DNA of 21,073 nucleotides from assembly GCA_964443885.1 (NCBI GenBank), contig CAYUES010000014.1, positions 1-21,073 on the forward strand. The letters run 5' to 3'. Source of the stretch: OMIS01 sp964443885 (GTDB taxonomy: Bacteria > Patescibacteriota > Microgenomatia > UBA1400 > PJMF01). Both the position numbers and the translations under genes were made by a program. Below are positions 8,137 to 13,734 of the stretch, in pieces; the first letter of the stretch is position 1; every line of letters starts with the position of its first letter. The notes below the pieces were generated by a model. The model worked only from the letters and a program-made list of their open reading frames with translations. It did no database searches and was not told where the DNA came from.

Positions 8137-8274
8137 CAGTTTTCCTTAATCTATAAACAAATTGATCAATAACCTGTACACCTCCCACTTTTTCAAGGTG
8201 GGTGAAAAAGTACAGGGTAAGCTATGGGCAAGCCAAACAATCTGAATTCACATTGCTTGATTTGCCCATGGCAG
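8137..8274 (-). promoter_or_regulatory. Structured 5' leader of the two-repeat secreted protein gene
   Basis: Between the likely start point (about 8274) and the ATG at 8136 the minus strand has two strong structures. One is a long hairpin, 8224-8269, pairing ATGGGCAA with TTGCCCAT and then CAA/TTG and CAAT/ATTG, with small internal loops. The second region, 8173-8216, can fold in competing ways: ACTTTTTCA with TGAAAAAGT (9 bp), CCTGTAC with GTACAG, or CCCAC with GTGGG. A TTGATCAA palindrome (8162-8169) precedes the AAGGA ribosome site. The SH3b gene has a TTGATCAA at a similar place. Competing stems suggest post-transcriptional control. Confidence 0.5.
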
Positions 8275-8280
8275 ATCAAC

Positions 8281-8340
8281 GTTATATAAAGGATAACTAA
8301 AAAGTATCTAGTTTTATAAGAAGTGTTGTTAAAGAGCTTC
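8281..8340 (-). promoter_or_regulatory. Promoter region A, sharing elements with the SH3b gene promoter
   Basis: Reading the minus strand: the 14-mer GAAGCTCTTTAACA (8340-8327), then an AACTA...TAGTT inverted pair, the string TAGTTAT, and TATAAC as a -10 candidate (8286-8281). The same order occurs upstream of the SH3b gene (11128-11066). No good -35 is visible at 16-18 bp, so an activator or alternative sigma factor may act here. Confidence 0.45.
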
Positions 8341-8652
8341 CGTCTCGCTTTCTGCAAAGTAGTCAGCAATTTGGAATCAGTCCTAACAAGTTTCTAGTCG
8401 CTTTCCAGGCATACGCCTTTGAGCAAGCAAGATGGTACTTGGTAGGTGGTTACTCACAACAGTTATGGGGAACCACCTAACAAGTAGGATAAAGAAGAGG
8501 ATTGTTCATATGGGTAGAAAAAGCTATTATTAAGCTGAACTCTACCTCTAGATAATGTATTGATTTTTGTTATACATTTGATAGTAGTATGATACATCAA
8601 ATACACATAAAAGTCAATAGAATTAATATTATAAGCCTCTTAAAAGTAGTAC
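8341..8652. other. Intergenic region with competing hairpins, upstream of the Tat-type gene
   Basis: This is the upper part of a 516-bp gap between divergent genes (8136 and 8653). TACTTG-g-TAGGTGGTT (8436-8451) pairs with AACCACCTA-a-CAAGTA (8471-8486), 15 bp plus one mismatch. A second copy of CCTAACAAGT at 8382-8391 could pair with the same 8437-8446 segment instead. AGGCATACGCCT (8407-8418) is a small hairpin. A tiny ORF (8510-8533, MGRKSYY) follows a GAGG site 9 bases upstream; it may be chance. TATGAT (8588-8593) is the best plus-strand -10, with a weak TTGTTA 15 bp upstream, flanked by ATTTGAT (8576-8582) and ATCAAAT (8596-8602) as an operator-like pair. No larger gene is visible. Confidence 0.5.
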
Positions 8653-9717
8653 ATGGAAAATAACGAAAAACCACAGGAAAAGACACTTTCTAGGAGAGAA
8701 TTTTTAAAATGGATAGCCTGGATTACATCAGGCGGCTACCTTGCAACTAAGTTGCGGTCTATCTTTACTGGTGAGAGTAACTCAAAGCGGGAAATTAGAT
8801 CTGTCAGCGAGAAGTGGCAGTTATCTGAGTTTTCGCAAATTCCTTGCAGTCAAAGTCATACACCTGACGCTGGTGTGTCAGTGATCGAACAAGATGGTAA
8901 AACATTTTTGGTAACAGCTACTGCTGATAGCACTTTATTAGTAGAGGATTCAATTACTTCTAATTGGAAAAATGGAGAAGTAGTCGTCCAACCGAGCCGA
9001 GAAGTGAGTGAAAAAGGTGTTGCGGGATATCTGGGAATTGCTTCTGTAGTTGTGCTGCCTGATGGTAGCTGGCTAGGATTTGCTCACGCTGAGTACCATA
9101 ATCCAGAGGATCAAAATGATGATGGTACTACAGCTGGAAAAAGATTCTTTGCTCAGGTAGAAATGTTGCAATCTAGAGACAATGGTCAAACATGGAGTGA
9201 TCCGACGCTAGTTACTGCTGGGAGTAATTCAGAAGTGGGTTGGCAGACTGGGCGCGATGCTTCCGGTGCAGGCCAACCGAGTGCTGTGATAGTGGGTGAT
9301 GCAGTCAAGGTATTTTTTACTGACTGGAATGGTGGGAGAACCGATGAGATTTATAGCGCAACGGCGCCTCTTACAAATGCAACTGAACCTGGTGCTTGGC
9401 AAGTAGATACTACTACGCCAGCGATTGCGCGTCCAACTGAAGAGGATGGCTATGCAGCTTTACCATCAGTGATTCATTCAAAAGTACTCGGGAAGTATCT
9501 GCTAAGTTTTGAAACAAATACAGGCTTTTATATCTGTACATCTGAAGATGCAGAAAACTGGGATCAACCAGAATTATTAGTGGATATAACAAAAGATTCT
9601 GATTTACACTACCCAAGTATAGTTGAGGTAGCTGGCAAGTTGCAGTTTATCTGTGCGGGCGGTGTAGGTCCAGGCAAAAATCACTACCCATTAATTGCTG
9701 AACTGCAAAAAAAATAA
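8653..9717 (+). CDS. Tat-exported sialidase-like beta-propeller protein (BNR/Asp-box)
   Basis: The 354-residue protein opens with a twin-arginine motif, LSRREFLKW (residues 12-20), followed by a hydrophobic stretch (about 20-36), the pattern of a Tat signal. The mature part is beta-rich. It contains an Asp-box SRDNGQTW at 174-181 and a degenerate one, SEDAENW, at 297-303. Strand-rich repeats such as SVVVLPDGSWLGFAHAEYH and PSIVEVAGKLQFICAGG fit a five- or six-bladed propeller of the sialidase/GH43-like type. Catalytic identity cannot be settled from sequence: the arginine triad of true sialidases is not evident. It is the only full-length plus-strand gene in this region and has no clear Shine-Dalgarno. 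A role in glycan binding or trimming at the surface is plausible. The presence of a Tat substrate implies Tat translocase elsewhere in the genome. Confidence 0.82.
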   Translation: MENNEKPQEKTLSRREFLKWIAWITSGGYLATKLRSIFTGESNSKREIRSVSEKWQLSEFSQIPCSQSHTPDAGVSVIEQDGKTFLVTATADSTLLVEDSITSNWKNGEVVVQPSREVSEKGVAGYLGIASVVVLPDGSWLGFAHAEYHNPEDQNDDGTTAGKRFFAQVEMLQSRDNGQTWSDPTLVTAGSNSEVGWQTGRDASGAGQPSAVIVGDAVKVFFTDWNGGRTDEIYSATAPLTNATEPGAWQVDTTTPAIARPTEEDGYAALPSVIHSKVLGKYLLSFETNTGFYICTSEDAENWDQPELLVDITKDSDLHYPSIVEVAGKLQFICAGGVGPGKNHYPLIAELQKK

Positions 9718-9882
9718 ACTAAGGGAAAATTGTAACGCTCTAGTCTCCTCAAACCACGAACTTTCATTCATGATCTCAGGAGACCAGGCATACAGGAATT
9801 AATATACTTGGTCTCGACTTAGGTGCAGCGGCGCTTAGGGCCGTCTGTGACGCGCGTATTTCTACGCCGCTGCACCCGGTTG
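9718..9882. other. Convergent intergenic spacer with a 12-bp GC-rich stem and a three-segment switch-like repeat
   Basis: GGTGCAGCGGCG (9822-9833) pairs perfectly with CGCCGCTGCACC (9865-9876). Inside the loop a CGTC/GACG pair may form. To the left, AGGAGACCA (9778-9786) can pair either with GTCTCCT (9743-9749) or with TGGTCTC (9809-9815), but not fully with both. No T run follows any stem on either strand, so these are not classical intrinsic terminators. They probably mark the 3' ends of both convergent mRNAs. Confidence 0.6.
9785..9798 (+). repeat. 14-bp repeat CAGGCATACAGGAA, copy 1
   Basis: An exact inverted copy lies at 11103-11116 (minus strand), so the pair brackets the SH3b gene together with its leader and 3' stem. 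A shorter match, CAGGCATAC, is at 8406-8414. Confidence 0.75.
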
Positions 9883-10836
9883 TTATGGGCGATTGTAATT
9901 CGTTTCGCCGTGAATCAAGACTTCTCCACCTGATGTCACGAAAAACTGATTGTTAACGCCATTGCAACCTTTTTTGACAGAGCAGTTTGAACCTGCGTTT
10001 GTAGAACTGGGAGGATTCAACTTGCTATTGCCATGGGTCATATTCCAAGATGCATGACTCATCAAACCTGAGATTGCCTCAGGTAGATGGTCACCATGAT
10101 TGTACCTTCCCCAAACAATAAACACGTTATCCAATATCCCGGTGAACTCCGCAGATTCCTCGCCGACGTTAGTGATAGATACAGCACAGCCGTTTCCATC
10201 ACCACCGTGACACTCCCCCAAACCTTCTAACTTCCAGCTACCGGTGATCAACATATAGTGACCAGCCGGTACAACCACGGAGCAACCGTCATGGTTAACT
10301 CCGCAGAATTGTGTTTCGTCCTCCTCATACATGAGGCTCCATTCAGCTGGAAAGTCTTTTGCTGGGTTTGCCTGATCGGGAAAGTTGGGCCAACCAGCAG
10401 GGTCGAGGACAGGGAAGGGCGCCCAAGGCAGTTCTCCCTGGCCCCTCATTTGTGGGGTTGCTCCAGAGAACCATGAAATTGCCCAGCCATTTGATTCAGC
10501 CGGTTTTTTGGCAGGATCAGTTTTTGACCCGCCTTGGCCGGTTTCACAAGGGCCAATCAACCAGGCAGCAGTCCATCCTTTTACATGGAGGTACCATGTC
10601 GTGCCGTCGTCATCTTCTTCCTCATCGACGACGACCACCGCTTCGCCTGCTTTCAGGCCATTGACAATAGTATTATCTGTCCCTGGCCCGGAGCGTACAT
10701 ATGCTCCTTGTTTGGCGCACTGTCTATTTGGTTCAGCCTGGGCGCTGACCGCTGGAGCATTAAAAATCACCGCCACGCAGGCGGCGACCAGAAGTGGAAT
10801 CCACCGCTGGGCTTTTTTGAGCAATTCTTTGCTCAT
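9883..10836 (-). CDS. Secreted protein with N-terminal bacterial SH3 domain and unknown Cys-rich C-terminal domain
   Basis: I place the start at the ATG 10834-10836 because AAGGAGT sits six bases upstream (10849-10843); an in-frame ATG 13 codons earlier has no such site. The 317-residue product has a signal peptide (hydrophobic 12-31, VSA cleavage-like site near 32). Next comes a bacterial SH3 domain at about 40-97: CAKQGAYVRSGPGTDNTIVNGL, then WYLHVKGWTAAWLIG, flanked by Cys 40 and Cys 97. After a linker, a roughly 190-residue domain has paired cysteines (CGVNHDGC, CHGGDGNGC, CSVKKGC) and ends in GGEVLIHGETNYNRP. I do not recognise that domain. SH3b domains usually bind peptidoglycan or other wall polymers. 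The gene is markedly GC-rich locally (38 of 60 G/C at 10381-10440), unlike its AT-rich flanks, which hints at acquisition from elsewhere. Confidence 0.87.
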   Translation of the reverse strand: MSKELLKKAQRWIPLLVAACVAVIFNAPAVSAQAEPNRQCAKQGAYVRSGPGTDNTIVNGLKAGEAVVVVDEEEDDDGTTWYLHVKGWTAAWLIGPCETGQGGSKTDPAKKPAESNGWAISWFSGATPQMRGQGELPWAPFPVLDPAGWPNFPDQANPAKDFPAEWSLMYEEDETQFCGVNHDGCSVVVPAGHYMLITGSWKLEGLGECHGGDGNGCAVSITNVGEESAEFTGILDNVFIVWGRYNHGDHLPEAISGLMSHASWNMTHGNSKLNPPSSTNAGSNCSVKKGCNGVNNQFFVTSGGEVLIHGETNYNRP

Positions 10837-11065
10837 AGTGTTACTCCTTGAACAAAAGAAAATCAACTTGATCAAACATTGGACTTAGCTTACGCTAAGC
10901 CCCCCGAGTGGTAGTTCTTTTTCGTCTGCTACCGCAAAGACGATCACACGTTTCCAACAGCCTTGCGGCATTGGAGTCGGTGTGAGGAAGAAAAGACAAA
11001 AGCTATCTTCTCGTTCTCACACCGAACGGTGCGTCTTATGCAATAAAGGAGTACATATCGAGAGT
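10837..11065 (-). promoter_or_regulatory. Structured 5' leader of the SH3b gene
   Basis: Minus-strand hairpins include TCGGTGTGAG with CTCACACCGA (10 bp, about 10977-11026). A second is TCCAA-t-GCC-GCAA-GGC-tg-TTGGA (10951-10975 region), which carries a GNRA-type GCAA tetraloop and so supports minus-strand transcription. A third is CTTAGC-GTAA-GCTAAG (10883-10898). GCACCG just upstream of CGGTGTGAG offers a competing partner. A TTGATCAA palindrome and the AAGGAGT ribosome site precede the ATG. The leader is over 200 bases long, unusual for this window where other leaders are very short. Confidence 0.5.
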
Positions 11066-11128
11066 ACTATATTAAAATAACTATCTTTCAAAGAAAAATA
11101 GTTTCCTGTATGCCTGTTAAAGAGCTTC
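11066..11128 (-). promoter_or_regulatory. Promoter region B, sharing elements with region A
   Basis: On the minus strand: GAAGCTCTTTAACA (11128-11115), overlapped by the 14-bp repeat CAGGCATACAGGAA (11116-11103), then AACTAT...ATAGTT, TAGTTAT, and TATAGT as a -10 candidate (11071-11066). The distance from 14-mer to -10 is 43 bases here and 40 in region A. Confidence 0.45.
11103..11116 (-). repeat. 14-bp repeat CAGGCATACAGGAA, copy 2 (inverted)
   Basis: Exact reverse-complement match to 9785-9798. It overlaps the first two bases of the shared promoter 14-mer. Confidence 0.75.
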
Positions 11129-11405
11129 TCGTTCACCCGTGTAAACACGTGTAATTGAGAAACAGACTACTGAATATATTGATACCGCTCAGCAAAACGT
11201 AGTTGTTTTGAAGAGCAATAGCAAAGGTTTTCAGCAGATAAAAAGTAAAGATTGTTACCTTACATCTGGTGAAAACTAAATCGCAATGCTTAACTTTCTC
11301 TGGAGAGTATAACAAATAAAGGCAATTAAGTCAATGTTATGGGACTAATTTATGCTCCAGCGATATGTTAAATAAGTACTGAAGTAAAGTTGCTCCACAA
11401 CAAAA
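11129..11405. other. AT-rich intergenic stretch without a recognisable gene
   Basis: No convincing reading frame is present. A hairpin of TTCTC...GAGAA enclosing AC-c-CGTGT/ACACG-t-GT lies at about 11125-11161 next to the shared 14-mer. The remainder to the terminator at 11406 shows nothing I can name. Confidence 0.5.
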
Positions 11406-11429
11406 AACCGGGTTGTTGCCAACCCGGTT
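11406..11429 (-). terminator. Intrinsic terminator of the 116-residue secreted protein gene
   Basis: The minus strand reads AACCGGGTTG, loop GCAA, CAACCCGGTT, then continues with T residues (11407-11402). The stem is a perfect 10 bp, and it lies about 25 bp after the stop at 11455. Confidence 0.92.
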
Positions 11430-11454
11430 CTAATTTCAGATGTATAAAACTAAA

Positions 11455-11805
11455 TTATTTTAATTTAGCTAAAGCGTATGAAGCGCCAAATCCAGCAACT
11501 GCTGCTGCCATAACGACCATAAGAGTTGTCATATCGATAGCGGTATCAGCTGGTTTGTGGGTTTTCTTACCACCAATTTGAGCTGCCAAAATTCGTTGGC
11601 GTTGCTCTTGCTCACCAAGTTGTTTGCCTTTAGCATAACAAGTGGTAGGCTGGCCATAAGCACCAGTTTCACATTTAATTTCGAGTTCTTGCTCTAATTT
11701 TTGCTTCTGAGCTTGCTCAGCAGCGGTATCGTTTGCAAATGCTGGTTGTACAGCAAATGAGAATGCACCAACTGTAAGAAGGGTGGCTAAGAGTACTTTT
11801 TTCAT
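11455..11805 (-). CDS. Small exported protein with coiled-coil and C-terminal membrane anchor
   Basis: The 116-residue protein has a classical signal peptide, MKKVLLATLLTVGAFSF through AFA near residue 24. A Gln/Glu/Lys-rich helical segment follows (about 27-75), containing two cysteines (IKCET and TTCYA) that may form a disulfide or link chains. Near the C-terminus (about 92-113) is a hydrophobic helix followed by KLK. The mature protein would thus be tethered by its C-terminus with a short outer coiled-coil domain. The ATG is preceded by AAAGGT at good distance. It is a single-gene unit with the cleanest promoter and terminator in the window, suggesting strong, constitutive expression. I do not know a named family. 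Confidence 0.85.
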   Translation of the reverse strand: MKKVLLATLLTVGAFSFAVQPAFANDTAAEQAQKQKLEQELEIKCETGAYGQPTTCYAKGKQLGEQEQRQRILAAQIGGKKTHKPADTAIDMTTLMVVMAAAVAGFGASYALAKLK

Positions 11806-11872
11806 TGTTTACCTTTCGATTTATTCACTGATATAGTCAGTCTGCTTATGATAGCAATATAACAATATCGGG

Positions 11873-11901
11873 ATTATATAGTAGCTAAAGCCGTTCGTCA
11901 A
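11873..11901 (-). promoter_or_regulatory. Strong sigma70-type promoter of the 116-residue protein gene
   Basis: On the minus strand TTGACG (11901-11896), a 17-base spacer and a perfect TATAAT (11878-11873). The leader to the ATG at 11805 is about 60 bases and holds a small CTGA/TCAG hairpin (ACTGATATAGTCAG). Confidence 0.85.
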
Positions 11902-12040
11902 TAGTTATAAGCTCTTGAAAAATTAGGGCTAATTGTAGGTATTTTTACGGCTGGAATCAGGTGTAATCAAATGTAACAAGTAGAAATAGATGTATATATA
12001 AAAAATAAATTCATGTCCTATAGATAGAAAGAAGAAACAA

Positions 12041-12066
12041 AAAAACCCGCTCATGAACGGGTTTTT
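12041..12066. terminator. Bidirectional intrinsic terminator
   Basis: AAAAACCCG (12041-12049) pairs with CGGGTTTTT (12058-12066) around a TCATGA palindrome. T runs occur on both strands. On the minus strand it would end the transcript that begins at the tRNA-like gene. Confidence 0.85.
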
Positions 12067-12078
12067 AAGCTTGACTCA

Positions 12079-12108
12079 CTTTTGGTAAAGTAGTGTCAAA
12101 CCTACGAA
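12079..12108 (+). pseudogene. Inverted partial copy of the 5' half of the tRNA-like gene
   Basis: The plus strand here reads CTTTTGGTAAAG and then GTGTCAAACCTACGAA. The tRNA-like gene (minus strand) has CTCTTGGTAGAG and then TGTTAAACCTACGAA. The D-arm and anticodon-arm parts correspond, with a three-base length difference between them. There is no T-arm or 3' acceptor half, so this cannot be a working tRNA. Confidence 0.6.
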
Positions 12109-12161
12109 TATTCATATTTAAACATATTGTTATTAGATTGCAAGATGATCTTTTATGAACG

Positions 12162-12229
12162 TGGAGGTGACGGGAATCGAACCCGCAAGTCAAATTTCGT
12201 AGGTTTAACACTCTACCAAGAGCACCCCC
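12162..12229 (-). tRNA. tRNA-like gene, best read as tRNA-Arg(ACG), with abnormal D arm
   Basis: The minus strand has a seven-pair acceptor stem, GGGGGTG with CACCTCC (one G-T), discriminator A, and a canonical T arm, GCGGG-TTCGATT-CCCGT. The D region, CTC-TTGGTA-GAG, keeps the GG and GAG bases but lacks the equivalents of positions 8-10 and 14-15. The total is therefore 68 nt instead of about 73. The anticodon loop CTACGAA matches that of tRNA-Arg(ACG), but the closing pair 31-39 would be C-A. No CCA is encoded. It may be a diverged tRNA, a pseudogene, or a tRNA-like RNA. An ATAATA/16-mer promoter element lies just upstream and a terminator about 100 bp downstream. Confidence 0.6.
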
Positions 12230-12239
12230 ACATTCTACG

Positions 12240-12271
12240 ATAATAACAGTGAAGTCTTACAAGAACTGTAG
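12240..12271 (-). promoter_or_regulatory. Promoter element of the tRNA-like gene
   Basis: TATTAT (12245-12240) and, ten bases upstream, the 16-mer CTACAGTTCTTGTAAG (12271-12256). The LTD gene has the same 16-mer except for one T/C change, at the same spacing. The predicted start lies within a few bases of the first acceptor-stem base. Confidence 0.55.
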
Positions 12272-12318
12272 TATAGTTGCGTTAATAGAAGTTTGGACTT
12301 AATTAATTGAGTACGCCC

Positions 12319-12435
12319 ATGACTGAAAACTATCTCACTCATCCATTCACAATTTTCTATTTGTTTGGATTTTTGATTGCAATTCCATTTATACTGTTAC
12401 TTTTTTCTCTCAAGAAAAGTAGAGACAAGAAGTAA
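12319..12435 (+). CDS. Possible 38-residue single-span membrane peptide
   Basis: Hand translation from ATG 12319 gives MTENYLTHPF, then a strongly hydrophobic segment from about residue 9 to 30, then a basic tail (KKSRDKK) and TAA at 12433-12435. One membrane helix with a positive C-terminal end would place the N-terminus outside. Its stop directly abuts the stop of the convergent M23 gene (12436). The ribosome site is weak (GAG seven bases upstream). Supporting points are a coherent topology and no other explanation for the stretch; the evidence is modest because chance hydrophobic ORFs of this size are common in AT-rich DNA. Confidence 0.45.
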   Translation: MTENYLTHPFTIFYLFGFLIAIPFILLLFSLKKSRDKK

Positions 12436-13659
12436 CTAGTAGTTCACATGGAGATAATAGGTGCTGTAGTCGCTGTCTTTGTGATCTAGGCGGACGTAGC
12501 GCAGCTGGCCGCCACCACAGGTAATACTTCCTCGGTACGCAGTACCATCTTTAATAGCTTTAACAGTGTAGTCAGCTGATTTACTGGTCATATCAATCCC
12601 AGTGTGAGGTTGGCCACCATAAGCGCGGCGCACACGAGCATAGTAGGTCATGCCATAGCCTTGGGTAATCCGCGCGGCATTATTGAGTGGCCACTCCCAG
12701 TCTCCACCCAGACCAAACTCTCCATCGGGCTGATTACTCCAGGTGATCGAGATCGACTTGAGAAAGTTAGCCGGGTCAAAGTGAATACCGTCTTTGACAA
12801 CCTCCAGATGTAAGTGCGTGCCATTAGAACAAGTACTAGCCCCAACAATCACACTCGCGATCTTGTCACCTTGTTTGACTTCACCTACTTTGGACTCTTT
12901 ACCTTGCCCAGCAATAATCGATTGAATCGCATTCAACTCCGCCATCGTTTTAGCAAGTTCTGCCTGGTACTTCTGTTCATTATTCTTGGTTTCATTGAGT
13001 AAAAACTGCTGCTCAGACTTCTGGGTGTTCAAAGCATTTTGCTCCTTTTGTAGAGAAAGACGCTTCTGTTCTACTTCAGCTTGCTTTCTTTCCTTGAGCT
13101 CCTTTTGTTGATCATAAAGTAACCGCTGCAACTCAGCTCGTTGCATACCGGTGGCAGTTTGGCCACTGGTCTGGGAGAGATACTCCATCCGCCCGTGGAA
13201 CTCATCAAATGAACTGGATTCAACTAGTAAGGTAAAGGGAGAAATACGACTTTGTTTGTACTGCTCACGCACCCGCTCAACCAACATCGTGGATAAACGA
13301 TCCAAAGAGACATTCAGACCATTAATTCGCTCGGTTAGCTCATCAACCTCGCGCTCAAGTTTATTAATCTCGACTTGAATTTGATTAATCTGGAGTAACT
13401 GGACGGTAATTTTGTTATTGAGAATACTGAGCGTATTAGTCAAAGTATTTTTTTGTGACTGAACCTCGGCGATCTTCTGCACCAAACAACTGCGCTTGCT
13501 GTTAATACACTCCAAGTAGGCAGACTCATCTGCTTTTTTTTCTTCACAGTTCTGATCCTCACAGGCTTGAGCAAACGCAATACTCACGAAACTAAGGAAC
13601 AAAAAGGTAAAAACCAGAAGGAAGCGGGGCAAGCGGAAAAGACCAAATTTTCGTAACAT
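12436..13659 (-). CDS. Coiled-coil M23 peptidoglycan peptidase with circularly permuted LytM domain (EnvC/PcsB-like FtsEX partner)
   Basis: The 407-residue protein has a signal peptide (about 10-30), a Cys-rich short segment, and a long coiled coil (about 58-250) like EnvC and PcsB, which are activated by FtsEX during division. The catalytic region is rearranged. The half normally at the end of an M23 domain comes first: GEVKQGDKIASVIVGAS near 259-275, then GTHLHLEV with the HxH zinc motif at 282-284. The half normally first comes last: ITQGYGMT, then HTGID (352-356, zinc His and Asp), DGTAYRGS, and YYLHVNY at the C-terminus. All expected zinc ligands are therefore present, but in permuted order. 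The gene follows ftsE-ftsX on the same strand, 75 bp after ftsX, matching an FtsEX-activated cell-wall hydrolase. It is the only complete gene here ending in TAG. Confidence 0.9.
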   Translation of the reverse strand: MLRKFGLFRLPRFLLVFTFLFLSFVSIAFAQACEDQNCEEKKADESAYLECINSKRSCLVQKIAEVQSQKNTLTNTLSILNNKITVQLLQINQIQVEINKLEREVDELTERINGLNVSLDRLSTMLVERVREQYKQSRISPFTLLVESSSFDEFHGRMEYLSQTSGQTATGMQRAELQRLLYDQQKELKERKQAEVEQKRLSLQKEQNALNTQKSEQQFLLNETKNNEQKYQAELAKTMAELNAIQSIIAGQGKESKVGEVKQGDKIASVIVGASTCSNGTHLHLEVVKDGIHFDPANFLKSISITWSNQPDGEFGLGGDWEWPLNNAARITQGYGMTYYARVRRAYGGQPHTGIDMTSKSADYTVKAIKDGTAYRGSITCGGGQLRYVRLDHKDSDYSTYYLHVNY

Positions 13660-13734
13660 TAGTAAAAATACTACCTGTAGATACTTATAATTACTACTTC
13701 AAAAGCACTGGCAGTCGTCATGCCTGTAGTTACT

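Noticed and set aside
8510..8533. Seven-codon leader peptide MGRKSYY with GAGG site
   Set aside because: Too short to support by itself and about 120 bp from the next start; kept only as a note in the intergenic entry.
7289..9876. Integron attC sites or a gene-cassette array
   Set aside because: The hairpins lack the paired RYYYAAC and GTTRRRY core boxes at their ends and no integrase is present.
10258..10888. Several overlapping plus-strand reading frames opposite the SH3b gene
   Set aside because: They arise because the GC-rich coding strand has few stops in other frames; no ribosome sites and no protein-like composition.
7262..11454. CRISPR array
   Set aside because: Short repeats here are few, of different sequence and unevenly spaced; there are no regular repeats with unique spacers and no cas genes.
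12162..12229. Selenocysteine tRNA (acceptor pairing can be extended to nine pairs)
   Set aside because: The anticodon loop is CTACGAA, not TCA, there is no long variable arm, and the T-loop position fixes a seven-pair acceptor.
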